Positions 23,842 to 32,197 of a DNA stretch of 45,621 bases are shown here, piece by piece (position 1 is the stretch's first letter; the number at the start of each line of letters is the position of its first letter). Where the stretch lies: the NCBI GenBank assembly GCA_050698355.1, contig JBOHBN010000341.1:1-45621 (forward strand), in the 5' to 3' direction. The stretch comes from JBOHBN01 sp050698355 (GTDB lineage: Bacteria > Actinomycetota > Actinomycetes > Streptosporangiales > WHST01). A program made the position numbers and the translations under genes. Under the pieces are notes generated by a model. The model was not told the origin of the DNA. It worked only from the letters and a program-made list of their open reading frames with translations, and did not search any database.

Positions 23842-24723
23842 TCACGGCGCGGTGAGGACGGTGAGCGCATTCGGGACGACCTCCGCGCGCACCGGCAGGG
23901 CGCCGACCCGCTCGCCGTCAGCGTACGCGGGGACGTCCGGCGCGGCGAGCGCGACCGTCTTGGCGACGTGCACGCTCACCTGCGGGTGGGAGACGTGCCG
24001 GCCGGAGTACAGCTGCGGGAACACCCGTACGAGCTCGCGCCGCGGCACCGGGTGGACGACCACCACCTCGAACAGGCCGTCATCGGGTTCGGCGCCCGGG
24101 CAGATCCGCAGGCCGCCGCCGTACTGGCCGGTGTTGCCCACCGCGACGAGCATGGCGTCCAGCCGGCGCTCGACGCCGTCCAGCTCCAGCAGGAACGGCA
24201 CCGGCCGGAACACTCCGAGCTCCAGCACGACCGCGAGGTTGTACCGCATCCGCCCGCGCGGCCAGCGCAGCTGGTTCGTCCGCTCGGTCACGGCGGAGTC
24301 GAACCCGGCGCACAGCACGCCGGCGAACCACCGTGCGCCGGCGCGGCCCAGGTCGATGCGGCGCGGCACGCCGCCGAGCACGGTGGCGGCGGCCGCGGAA
24401 GGGTCGAGCGGTACGCCGAGCGCGGTGGCGATGTCGTTGCCCGTACCGCACGACACGATGGCGAGCGGGACGTCGGTACCCGCGAGCGCCTGCACGGCGG
24501 TGTGGGTCAGGCCGTCGCCGCCCACAGCCACGAGCGCATCCGGTTCCTTCCGCACCGCGCGCCGCGCCAGTTCGCCGGCCTCGTCGACGTCGCGTCCGGA
24601 GAGCACCTCCACGGTCACCCCGGCGCCGCGCAGCCGCCGCGCGGTCTCCGCGGCGGCGCGGGCTCCCCTGCCGCGGCCGGCGGTCGGGTTGACGAGCAAC
24701 GCGACGTTGCGTACTAGGGGCAT
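23842..24723 (-). CDS. Diacylglycerol/lipid kinase family protein (YegS/BmrU-like)
   Basis: 293 residues with the DAGK catalytic domain: VALLVNPTAGRGRGA at the start, VAVGGDGLTHTAVQAL (the GGDG nucleotide loop, with Leu in place of the usual Thr), and IVSCGTGNDIATALG. The C-terminal beta-sandwich holds AVGNTGQYGGGLRICPGAEPDDG and YADGER near the end, the usual positions of metal and ATP contacts. These cytosolic or membrane-peripheral enzymes phosphorylate diacylglycerol or related lipids. It is separated from phoD by 34 bases on the same strand, so it may end the long pafB-to-phoD unit. Confidence 0.9.
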   Translation of the reverse strand: MPLVRNVALLVNPTAGRGRGARAAAETARRLRGAGVTVEVLSGRDVDEAGELARRAVRKEPDALVAVGGDGLTHTAVQALAGTDVPLAIVSCGTGNDIATALGVPLDPSAAAATVLGGVPRRIDLGRAGARWFAGVLCAGFDSAVTERTNQLRWPRGRMRYNLAVVLELGVFRPVPFLLELDGVERRLDAMLVAVGNTGQYGGGLRICPGAEPDDGLFEVVVVHPVPRRELVRVFPQLYSGRHVSHPQVSVHVAKTVALAAPDVPAYADGERVGALPVRAEVVPNALTVLTAP

Positions 24724-24757
24724 GCGCCGGACTGTACCCGTACCCGCCCGGCGGTGA

Positions 24758-26368
24758 TCATGTGAGCACGCCGGTACGGGTCGGACGCAGCACCTGCCGC
24801 CGCCCCTGCAGCCGGACGTGCTCGACCTGGTACCGCGCCTCGCGTCCGGTCATGATGACGGTCATCAGCCCATTGCCGAACCAGGGGCCGCCGCGTAACG
24901 CCGAGTCGAGACCGACATCGGCTACCCGCGCCTTGCGGGCCAACCGGTGCATCACCTCGGACATGACGCGCGTGCCGGCGAGCCTGTTGGCCAGCCGCAG
25001 TGCCTTACCCAGCGGGTTGCGCAGCGGCGACATGGTCAGCTGGTGCACCGATGGTGTTTCGGGCGCGCCACGAAGCTCCGCCCCGCGCACGTACGAGTTG
25101 TGCACGTCGCCGGAGAGGAAGACAACGCTGGCCGGCGCGCTCGGCTGGGCGGCGATCCGCTCCAGCAGCCGCACGACCTCGGCGAAAGAGCCGCGGAACG
25201 CCGCCCAGTGCTCGAGGTCCAGGGCCTGCCTCACCCGCTCGGATCCCCGCGCGGCGGCACGCCCCCAGGCGCCCGCGCACAGTGCCTCGTTCCAGCCCTC
25301 CACGTGGTGGATCGCGGGTGGCAGCAGGAACGGCAGCGTCGTACCGATGAGCAGGTGGTCGATCCGGTCTCCCGGCCGCGGATCGAGCGCGCGGTCGACG
25401 ATCCAGCGCCATTCCTCGACGCCCACCATCTCCCGTGTCGGTGCGAGGCGGCGGGCGCAGCGGGAGTCGATGGCGAGCATCCGTACGCGCAGGCTGTCGC
25501 AGCCGAAGTCGCGCGAGAACGCGAACCGCGCGAAGCCGGGCTCGGTGTCCGCGCGCCAGCCGAACTCGTCCAGCCGCCGGGTGCGCTCGGCATCGTCGTC
25601 GACCTCTCGCACGATCCGGTACATCTCGTCCTTGGCCAGCTCGTCCGGACCGAGGTTGCCCAGGTGCTGGTACACCCAGTACGAGGCGAGCGCGCCGGTC
25701 ACCCGGGCGCGCCACCACGGCTGCGCGGTGACCTCGCGCCGCCACGCCGCCGAGGTGTTCCAGTCGTCGCGCAGGTCGTGGTCGTCTAGCAGCATGCAGG
25801 TCGGCACGGTGGAGAGCAGCCATCGCACGGCGGGCACGGTCCAGCTCTCCTCGTACAGCCAGGTGTACTCGCCGAAGTCGCGGATCTCCTCGCGCAGCCC
25901 GTCCACACTGCCGCGGTGCAGCTTCCGCAGGCGTGCGCGCATCTGCTCGGACGGCTCGTCGGCGTAGATCTGGTCACCGGCGAGGAAGAGCGCATCCGGC
26001 CACTGCTCGTAGCTCGCGGTCGCCATCCGTTCGGCAAGCGCGACCAGCGCGTCGCCGCCGAACTGCCGCAGGCCGTCCGCGTCGAACGGCGCGGCACGAC
26101 GGCATGAGCCGAACGCGAGCCGGAATGTCTCGTCGTCGCGAAAGGTGCGGATCACACTCGCCGGGTACGGCGACCCGGGTTCCGGCCATACCTGCCCCCT
26201 GTCCAGGTGCACCTGGTACGGGATCTCGCTGCCCACCGGCAGCCCCTCGACCACCACGAGCGCGTAGTGGTGCTCGTGCACGGTCCAGGTGGGTTCCCGC
26301 GTGCCCAGGACCTCGACCTCGCACGGCCGGTCGGTCTCCACCCACACGGTGGCGCGCCGGTCATCCAC
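24758..26368 (-). CDS. PhoD-like alkaline phosphatase/phosphodiesterase family protein
   Basis: 536 residues from the GTG at 26368. Metallophosphoesterase ligands occur in order: LAFGSCRRAAPF, LFLAGDQIYADEP, TCMLLDDHDLRDDW and VVFLSGDVHNSYV. An N-terminal beta domain (ATVWVETDRPCEVEVLG) precedes it. Unlike classical PhoD it has no Tat signal, so it is probably cytosolic, despite lying next to tatC. The start is doubtful: coding similarity continues upstream as SLVCGPLLRYV, a typical family beginning, but no ATG, GTG or TTG occurs in that frame for more than 90 bases, into tatC. Either an unusual start (such as CTG) is used or the N-terminus has been lost. Confidence 0.85.
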   Translation of the reverse strand: MDDRRATVWVETDRPCEVEVLGTREPTWTVHEHHYALVVVEGLPVGSEIPYQVHLDRGQVWPEPGSPYPASVIRTFRDDETFRLAFGSCRRAAPFDADGLRQFGGDALVALAERMATASYEQWPDALFLAGDQIYADEPSEQMRARLRKLHRGSVDGLREEIRDFGEYTWLYEESWTVPAVRWLLSTVPTCMLLDDHDLRDDWNTSAAWRREVTAQPWWRARVTGALASYWVYQHLGNLGPDELAKDEMYRIVREVDDDAERTRRLDEFGWRADTEPGFARFAFSRDFGCDSLRVRMLAIDSRCARRLAPTREMVGVEEWRWIVDRALDPRPGDRIDHLLIGTTLPFLLPPAIHHVEGWNEALCAGAWGRAAARGSERVRQALDLEHWAAFRGSFAEVVRLLERIAAQPSAPASVVFLSGDVHNSYVRGAELRGAPETPSVHQLTMSPLRNPLGKALRLANRLAGTRVMSEVMHRLARKARVADVGLDSALRGGPWFGNGLMTVIMTGREARYQVEHVRLQGRRQVLRPTRTGVLT

Positions 26369-26417
26369 GTACCGCAGCAGCGGCCCGCAGACCAGGCTCG
26401 GTCCGCTCTCGGCCTGG

Positions 26418-27302
26418 CTAGACGTCAGGACGGTCCATCTCCAGCGGCGAGGTCTCGTCGTCGTCGAGCTCGGAGTACGCGGACTCGACCGAGTTGCGCT
26501 CCTTGCGCTTGTCGTTGAAGTACGCGACGACCACGGACCCCTCGAACAGCGCCGTCATCGGCGCGGCGAGCGCGAGCATCGTGAACGGGTCGGCGGTGGG
26601 TGTCGCGACCGCGGCGAACGCGAAGATGATCAGGATCGCCGGCCGCTGCCACTTCTTCAGCCGCTCGAACGTGAGCACCCCGGCCAGGTTGAGCATGGTC
26701 ACGAGCAGCGGCAGCTCGAAGCCAACGCCGAAGATCGCGAGGATCGCGGTGGCATAGCTGAAGTAGTGGTCGATCGTGATGAGCGCGGCGAACTGGTCGG
26801 GTATCAGGCCCAGCAGGATGTGCAGGCCCTTGGACAGCACCAGGTAGGCGAGCACGGCGCCGCCCACGAACAGCGGCACTGCGGTGGCCAGGAAGAGCGC
26901 CGACCACTTGCGCTCGTTGCGCCGCAGTCCGGGCGTGACGAACGCCCACAGCTCGTAGAACCACACCGGCGAGGCGGCCACGGTCGCGACGATCGCGCAC
27001 ACCTTCAGCTGCAGGATGAGGGGTTGCACGACGCTGGAGAAGAACAGCGGGCACCGTGCCGCGGTGTCGCTGGTCTTCGGCAGCTCCGGCGTCGGGATCT
27101 GGCTGTGCGCGACCAGCTGGCAGAACGGCTCGGTCAGGAACCGGAAGATCGGGTCCCTGAAGAACCACGCGACGATCGTCAAGACGATGATCGCGCCGGC
27201 CACGATGACCACGCGGTTGCGCAGCTCACGCAGGTGCTCCCCGAGCGTCATCTTCCCCTCGGGGTCGCGAAGCCGACGCCGGCGGATGGGAGAGGAGGGC
27301 AT
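26418..27302 (-). CDS. tatC: Sec-independent protein translocase TatC
   Basis: 294 residues with six membrane helices. The cytosolic N-terminus holds MTLGEHLRELRNRVVIVAG, carrying the E-H-L-x-E-L-R-x-R signal-recognition motif. Later come the VWFYELWAFVTPGL segment with the conserved P-G-L, and FGVGFELPLLVTM with the conserved Glu. The C-terminal tail is acidic (SELDDDETSPLEMD). With TatA it translocates folded proteins with twin-arginine signals, such as both substrate-binding lipoproteins in this window. No tatB is near. It follows tatA by 46 bases. Confidence 0.96.
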   Translation of the reverse strand: MPSSPIRRRRLRDPEGKMTLGEHLRELRNRVVIVAGAIIVLTIVAWFFRDPIFRFLTEPFCQLVAHSQIPTPELPKTSDTAARCPLFFSSVVQPLILQLKVCAIVATVAASPVWFYELWAFVTPGLRRNERKWSALFLATAVPLFVGGAVLAYLVLSKGLHILLGLIPDQFAALITIDHYFSYATAILAIFGVGFELPLLVTMLNLAGVLTFERLKKWQRPAILIIFAFAAVATPTADPFTMLALAAPMTALFEGSVVVAYFNDKRKERNSVESAYSELDDDETSPLEMDRPDV

Positions 27303-27348
27303 GGTCAGCCCGGCCTAACGGCCGAATCGACGCGACGGCACGGGGCCG

Positions 27349-27630
27349 TCAGCGCCGCTCGCTCGCCTGCTCGGTCGTGGTCTTCTTGTCCGGCATCGCG
27401 GACGACTCGGGCAGCTCCTGCGGTGCGGAGTCCGAGGTGGCGCGCTTCTCCTTGTCCGACTCCTCGTCGGTGCCGTCCTCGTCTTCCTTCTGCAGGCCCT
27501 TGACCTCCGACTTGAAGATGCGCATCGACCGGCCGATCGACCGCGCGAAGCCCGGGAGTTTGGTCGAACCGAACAGCACCAAGATCACCAATGCGACGAT
27601 CAACAGGTGCCACGGACTAAGAGCGCCCAT
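27349..27630 (-). CDS. tatA: Twin-arginine translocase subunit TatA
   Basis: 93 residues: one N-terminal membrane helix (WHLLIVALVILVLFG), the hinge GSTKLPGFARSIGRSMRIF with the family's amphipathic helix and F-G-x-x-K-L-P motif, then a long charged, unstructured tail rich in Glu, Lys and Ser. It oligomerises to form the Tat pore. GGAGGAG precedes the ATG. The gene sits between pafC and tatC, the common actinobacterial order. Confidence 0.96.
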   Translation of the reverse strand: MGALSPWHLLIVALVILVLFGSTKLPGFARSIGRSMRIFKSEVKGLQKEDEDGTDEESDKEKRATSDSAPQELPESSAMPDKKTTTEQASERR

Positions 27631-27666
27631 CTGCTCCTCCTGTAACCAGCGGTCCTGCCCGCTACT

Positions 27667-28638
27667 CTACGCGGCGCCCGCGGGTGATTGATAGCCGGTG
27701 AGCGCGGCGCGGGCGTCCGCGCGCACCTGATCCACCAGCTCCGCGGGTGCGGTGAGGCGACCCGCACCGCCGAGCCGTAATGCTAACCGACGTACCCACT
27801 GGGTGTCCGGTGTACGTAGCGTGATTCGTAGCCCGCCCTCGGGCAGATCGGTGACCTCCTCGCACGGGTAGTACTCGGAGACCCAGTGTCCCGCGCGGGA
27901 CAGCTCGAATGTCACCCGCAGGTCCGACTCCGAGGGCCGGAACAGGCCCTCGTCGAGCTCCCGCGGGTGGGCGTCGGTGGGCACCTGCGCGGGGTCCCCG
28001 GTCTCGCTCACCTCGACTACGCGGTCGAGCCGGAACAGGCGGACGTCCTCCACCCGCCGGCACCAGCCCTCCAGGTAGGCGCGGCCGTCGGCGAACAGCA
28101 GCCGCATCGGGTCGACGTCACGCTCTGTGACCTCGTCGCGACCGGGCACGTAGTACGACAGGTGCAGTCGGCGTCCCACGTCCACGGCGCGGCGCACCGG
28201 GGGCACGACGCGCTCCTCCGCCTCGACCTCGACCGCCACCCGGGCGGTGGCCCCGGCTGCGTCGCTCGCCGCGCGCTCCAGCTTGGCGATGGTCCGGTCG
28301 AGCGGGTCGCGGTCGGTGAGCCCGGGGACCTCGGCGAGCGTCCGCAGCGCCACCAGCAGTGCGGCCGCCTCCCCCACGCCGAGCCGCAGGGGACGCGCGA
28401 TCGTGTCGGCGTTGCTGATGGTGATCGACCCGCCCTCGTAGTCGACCTCGATCAGGTCAGCCGGCGTGTAGCCCGGCAGGCCGGAGACGAACACCAGCTC
28501 AAGGTCGTCGACGAGCTGCTGCTCGCTCACGCCGAACGCGCGCGCCGCGGCCTCGAGCGCGACACCCTGGTGCTGCTGCAGGTACGGCACGAGCGCGAGC
28601 AGCCGGGCGAGGCGCTGGCTGCTCGTCGACTGAGTCAT
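27667..28638 (-). CDS. pafC: PafC-type WYL-domain transcriptional regulator
   Basis: 323 residues from the ATG at 28638, overlapping the pafB stop by four bases (ATGA). The N-terminal winged helix (SQRLARLLALVPYLQQHQGV) and ALEAAARAFGVSEQQLVDDLE helix-turn-helix are followed by the WYL core (RLHLSYYVPGRDEVTERDVDPMRLLFADGRAYLEGWCRRVEDVRLFRLDRV) and a C-terminal WCX part. PafB and PafC act as a pair: in mycobacteria they activate DNA-damage genes outside the SOS response, responding to single-stranded DNA through WYL. The pup-proteasome genes that usually lie upstream are not in this window. Confidence 0.93.
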   Translation of the reverse strand: MTQSTSSQRLARLLALVPYLQQHQGVALEAAARAFGVSEQQLVDDLELVFVSGLPGYTPADLIEVDYEGGSITISNADTIARPLRLGVGEAAALLVALRTLAEVPGLTDRDPLDRTIAKLERAASDAAGATARVAVEVEAEERVVPPVRRAVDVGRRLHLSYYVPGRDEVTERDVDPMRLLFADGRAYLEGWCRRVEDVRLFRLDRVVEVSETGDPAQVPTDAHPRELDEGLFRPSESDLRVTFELSRAGHWVSEYYPCEEVTDLPEGGLRITLRTPDTQWVRRLALRLGGAGRLTAPAELVDQVRADARAALTGYQSPAGAA

Positions 28639-29597
28639 CGGGTCAGCTCCCCGGCCACGGCCGCTTCCAGCCGGTCGCGCACGGCCTTGCGAGCGTCGTC
28701 GGGGTCCAGGACGACGACGTCCGCCCCGTAGCCGGTGACCATGTCGGCGAACCTGTCGGCGTCGGTGAACGGCGCGTCGACCAGGTCCCACCCGTCGCCG
28801 TCCGGCGTGCTATCAGAGGCGTAGCGGCGCAGCCCGAACGCCGCTCCGGCACGTACGCGCACCCGTGCCGTACGCCAGGGTGCGTCGTCGGCGAACTCGG
28901 TGACGACGCGCCGCGCGTCGGTGCCCGGCGGCACCACCACGCTGCCCGCGGCGCCTGCGCGGGTCACGTTGCCCACGACGCGGTCGAGCCGGAACACCCG
29001 TTCGGCGTCCCGGTCCCGGTCGTGCCCGGTGACGTACCAGCGCCCGTGCCAGGACACGACGCCCCACGGCTCGATCGTGCGCGTGGCGACCGGGTCTGCG
29101 GCCGAACGGCGGTACCCGAACCGGACCGGGTACCTGTCGAGCACCGCCTGCCAGAACGGCAGGAAGGCGGGCTCGCGAGCCCCGACGCGGGGCTCGATGC
29201 CCGGCATCGAGGAGTCGACGTCGATGCCCGCCGCGCGCAGCTTCAGCATCGCGCTCGAGGCGGTCTCAGCGAGGGTCGCGTGCTGCCAGGTACGAGCCGC
29301 CAGGCCGAGCACAGCGGCCTCGTCCGGGGCGAACGAGATCTCCGGCAGTTCGTAGAGGTTGCGGCGAATCCGGTAGCCGGGGTTGCCCTCCCAGTCCTCG
29401 ACCGTCTCCAGCGGGATGCCCAGCTCGCGCAGCTCGTCCTTGTCGCGCTCGAACATCCGCTTGAACGCCTCGATGCCCGAGCCCTCGTACCCCTGCACGG
29501 AGTCGCGGATGTGCTCGGCGCTGATCGGCTGCCTGGTCGCAAGCAGGCACAACACCAGGTTGAAGAGCCGCTCGGTCTTCCTGCGCGATGCGAGCAC
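28635..29597 (-). CDS. pafB: PafB-type WYL-domain transcriptional regulator
   Basis: 320 residues from the GTG at 29597 (VLASRRKTERLFNLV). The N-terminal HTH has RLFNLVLCLLATRQPISAEHIRDSV; a spacer carries GIEAFKRMFERDKDELRELGIPLE; the WYL core includes RTIEPWGVVSWHGRWYVTGHDRDRDAERVFRLDRV. A far longer frame upstream is a shadow and is dropped. It is the first gene of pafB-pafC-tatA-tatC and is divergent from the phospholipase gene. The 216-base divergent gap (29598-29813) has no gene; a palindrome CCGGTAACCGG (29669-29679) and a TTGACA at 29739 stand out, but no complete promoter. Confidence 0.93.
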   Translation of the reverse strand: MLASRRKTERLFNLVLCLLATRQPISAEHIRDSVQGYEGSGIEAFKRMFERDKDELRELGIPLETVEDWEGNPGYRIRRNLYELPEISFAPDEAAVLGLAARTWQHATLAETASSAMLKLRAAGIDVDSSMPGIEPRVGAREPAFLPFWQAVLDRYPVRFGYRRSAADPVATRTIEPWGVVSWHGRWYVTGHDRDRDAERVFRLDRVVGNVTRAGAAGSVVVPPGTDARRVVTEFADDAPWRTARVRVRAGAAFGLRRYASDSTPDGDGWDLVDAPFTDADRFADMVTGYGADVVVLDPDDARKAVRDRLEAAVAGELTR

Positions 29598-29813
29598 CTT
29601 CGCCGTCCTCCCGTCCTCCCCGCCGGACGCGCCAACCGCGACGGTAACAAAGGTACGAGGCGGCGGCCGGTAACCGGCACGCGTGCATCCGGTCGAGCCG
29701 GACCCGGTTACGGCCCGTACCGTCGCGAACCCGCAGGGTTGACAACCGCGCCGGTCGGTTCTGAGCTGTACGGGTCGTCGCCATCCAGGGGACGCGGGCG
29801 GCAGGAGGCTGCC

Positions 29814-31496
29814 ATGGCGCGCGGGCACCGTCACGGACGGACGATCATCGCAGGAGCCGCCACCGTCGCGCTGGTAGCGCTCGGGGGCGCCCTCGCGCAG
29901 GGCAGCGCCGCCGCCTCGCCGTCCGACCGCGGCATGCACGCCGCGACGCCCATCGAACACGTCGTCGTGATCTTCGACGAGAACGAGAGCTTCGACCACT
30001 ACTTCGGCACCTACCCACACGCGACCAACGAGAACGGGATCGCGTTCCACGCCAGGACCGACACGCCGCGGGTGAACGGGCTTACGCCGGCGCTGCTCCA
30101 CCACAACCCGAACAAGTACAACCCCAAGCGGCTGGGGCCGGCCAAGGCCTTCACCTGCGACCAGAAGCACGACTACAAGGCCGAACAACAGGCGTTCAAC
30201 GGCGGGTTGATGAACCGGTTCGTCGAGTACACCGGCCGGCACGACTGCGAGCCGCGCCAGTACGACGCTCCCGGCCTGGTCATGGACTACTACGACGGCA
30301 ACACGGTGACCGCGCTGTGGCACTACGCGCAGCGGTTCGCGATGAGCGACAACAGCTACGGCACCAACTTCGGGCCCTCCACGCCCGGCGCCATCAACCT
30401 CGTCTCCGGCAACACGCACGGCGCGGTCGCCGTCGGCAAGGACGGCAAGCGCGTCATCGACCTGGATGACGTCGCCAGCCCGGACGAGCACAAGGTCGGC
30501 ACGCTCGTCGCCGACCCCGATCCCGACCCGATGTACGACCAGTGCACCGGCACGGGCGAGTACCACGCGTTCTTCAAGGGCCGCAACATCGGCGACATGC
30601 TCACCGACGCGCAGGTGACCTGGGGTTGGTTCCAGGGCGGCTTCCGGCCGACCTCGCGCGACGCCGACGGGCGACCCACGTGTGGCGCCACTCACCGCAC
30701 CGTCGCGGGGGTGGAGGTCGCCGACTACGTCCCGCACCACGAGCCGTTCCAGTACTACAAGTCGACGGCGAACCCCAAGCACCTGCCGCCGTCGTCGACC
30801 GCGGCGATCGGCCACACCGACCCCGCCAACCACCAGTACGACCTGCGCGCCTTCTACCGGGCCGTCGACGCCCACAACCTGCCCGCGGTGAGCTTCGTCA
30901 AGGCCCGCGCCTTCGAGAACGCCCACCCGGGCAACTCCGACCCCCTGGACGAGCAGCACTCGGTCGTCTCGCTGGTCAACCGGCTCCAGCGCTCTCCCGC
31001 GTGGCGCCACACCGCCGTCGTCCTCGCCTACGACGACTCCGACGGGTGGTACGACCACGCCATGTCGACGATCCTCAACCCGTCACACGACCCCCGGCAG
31101 GACCGGCTGAACGGTAAGGGCAGGTGCGGCGAAGGCAAACCGATGCGCGGCTACCAGGACCGGTGCGGGTACGGTCCGCGCCTGCCGCTGCTGGTCATCT
31201 CGCCGTACGCGCAGGTCAACCACGTCGACCACGCGCTCACCGACCAGACGTCGATCATCCGGTTCATCGAGGACAACTGGTTGGAGGGCGAGCGGATCGG
31301 CGACGGCTCCTTCGACCACCTCGCCGGCAGCCTGGCCGGCATGTTCGACTGGCAGCACCCGCACATGCGGCGGTTGATGCTCGACCCGTGCACCGGCCAG
31401 GTCCGGCACGGCCACGTCAAGGGCGACTGGCAACGCCCCGGCCGGCTCACCTGTGACTGGCCGAAGCAAGCGGGCGTCATCCAGTCAGGCCGGTGA
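29814..31496 (+). CDS. Secreted phospholipase C / acid phosphatase family esterase
   Basis: 560 residues. A Sec-type signal peptide runs to about residue 34 (TIIAGAATVALVALGGALAQG, then Ala-Ser). The mature protein opens with IEHVVVIFDENESFDHYFG, the metal-binding signature of the bacterial phosphoesterase (PLC/AcpA) family. NSYGTNFGPSTPGAINLVSG, the metal-binding DPLDEQHSVVS, VVLAYDDSDGWYDHA and GPRLPLLVISPYA follow. No twin arginine is present. It should act outside the membrane on phospholipid or phosphate ester substrates, releasing phosphate. GGCAGGAGG precedes the ATG. Its 3' end overlaps the convergent YjbR gene by 12 bases. Confidence 0.92.
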   Translation: MARGHRHGRTIIAGAATVALVALGGALAQGSAAASPSDRGMHAATPIEHVVVIFDENESFDHYFGTYPHATNENGIAFHARTDTPRVNGLTPALLHHNPNKYNPKRLGPAKAFTCDQKHDYKAEQQAFNGGLMNRFVEYTGRHDCEPRQYDAPGLVMDYYDGNTVTALWHYAQRFAMSDNSYGTNFGPSTPGAINLVSGNTHGAVAVGKDGKRVIDLDDVASPDEHKVGTLVADPDPDPMYDQCTGTGEYHAFFKGRNIGDMLTDAQVTWGWFQGGFRPTSRDADGRPTCGATHRTVAGVEVADYVPHHEPFQYYKSTANPKHLPPSSTAAIGHTDPANHQYDLRAFYRAVDAHNLPAVSFVKARAFENAHPGNSDPLDEQHSVVSLVNRLQRSPAWRHTAVVLAYDDSDGWYDHAMSTILNPSHDPRQDRLNGKGRCGEGKPMRGYQDRCGYGPRLPLLVISPYAQVNHVDHALTDQTSIIRFIEDNWLEGERIGDGSFDHLAGSLAGMFDWQHPHMRRLMLDPCTGQVRHGHVKGDWQRPGRLTCDWPKQAGVIQSGR

Positions 31497-31916
31497 GGCT
31501 TCCCCGTGCGCGGTGAGCCAGTTGCGCGCCCTGGTGCGTGACGCCTGCGAGAGCCACGCGTCCTGGACGATCTCGGTCAGCTCCTGGGTGCTGAGCTCCC
31601 CGACCCGGCTCGCCCGCAGCAGCACCGACCGGTGGCCGTCGAAGTGCGGCGTGGTGAAGAACGGCGTGGTCTCGTCCTGTACGAGTGCTTGCTTGTCGGA
31701 CTCCGACGGCACCCAGAAGATGATCACGTCGGTGTAGCGCTCCCCTGTCCCCGGGTCGACGGCATCCGGACGCGGAGTGCGGAAAAAGACGAACGACTTG
31801 CCGCCCACCTGGTAGACCGGGTTGCCGACGGGACCACGCTCGACCTTGACGTGCGGCATGTCCAGGGCCAGCGCGTGGACGTCCTCCACCCGCGCCTTGC
31901 CCGAGAGCGCCGACAT
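31485..31916 (-). CDS. MmcQ/YjbR family DNA-binding-like protein
   Basis: 143 residues from the ATG at 31916 (MSALSGKARVEDV). The YjbR fold is suggested by VEDVHALALDMPHVKVERGPVGNPVYQVGGKSFVFFRTP, then DVIIFWVPSESDKQALVQ and FTTPHFDGHRSVLLRASRVGELSTQELTEIVQDAW. The domain is CyaY-like and was proposed to bind DNA on structure alone; its role is unknown. The upstream ATG at 31994 adds a stretch without homology and is rejected. The gene's end overlaps the phospholipase C gene's end, so read-through transcripts would be antisense. Confidence 0.87.
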   Translation of the reverse strand: MSALSGKARVEDVHALALDMPHVKVERGPVGNPVYQVGGKSFVFFRTPRPDAVDPGTGERYTDVIIFWVPSESDKQALVQDETTPFFTTPHFDGHRSVLLRASRVGELSTQELTEIVQDAWLSQASRTRARNWLTAHGEASPA

Positions 31917-31934
31917 GCCAGCAGCGTAGCCCGC

Positions 31935-32099
31935 GACCGTCGCGGTACCAGCTTCGTCGCGGCTGCCGGTTGCACGTTCGGCATCGTCCCCCACATGCTC
32001 GCGGCGATCACCGGCCTCGCCACCTTGCTCTACGCGAGCGCGATGGCGTTCCAGGTGCTGAAGTACGCCGGGACGCTGAAGTACGCCGGGACGCTGACG
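31935..32099 (+). pseudogene. LysE-family exporter remnant
   Basis: The plus-strand frame reads RRGTSFVAAAGCTFGIVPHM, then AAITGLATLLYASAMAFQVLKYAG, which is the N-terminal third of a LysE/RhtB amino-acid exporter (G-C-x-x-G-I-V-P-H, F-x-x-L-K-Y-x-G). It has lost the first helix and everything after K-Y-A-G, and the frame ends soon after with unrelated residues. The break coincides with an 18-bp tandem duplication (32058-32093). It fills the gap between yjbR and the YihY gene and explains why that gap looks partly coding. It is not expected to work. Confidence 0.7.
32058..32093. repeat. 18-bp tandem duplication at the truncated end of the LysE remnant
   Basis: CTGAAGTACGCCGGGACG occurs twice in tandem (32058-32075 and 32076-32093) with no difference, followed by the start of a third unit (CTGACG). 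It encodes LKYAGT twice. It sits where the LysE homology stops, so it may mark the breakpoint of the deletion. Confidence 0.85.
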
Positions 32100-32197
32100 C
32101 CGGTGGTTGACGCTCCGTAGAAGGGGTAGACCTCTCCCAGAAGGCGTGGCGCCGCACCACGGGCGGTGCTCCAGCCAGTCGAGGGAGTACGGGGAGC

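Noticed and set aside
32058..32093. Tandem repeat considered as a CRISPR or minisatellite
   Set aside because: Only two adjacent units with no spacers; better explained as a duplication in the LysE remnant.
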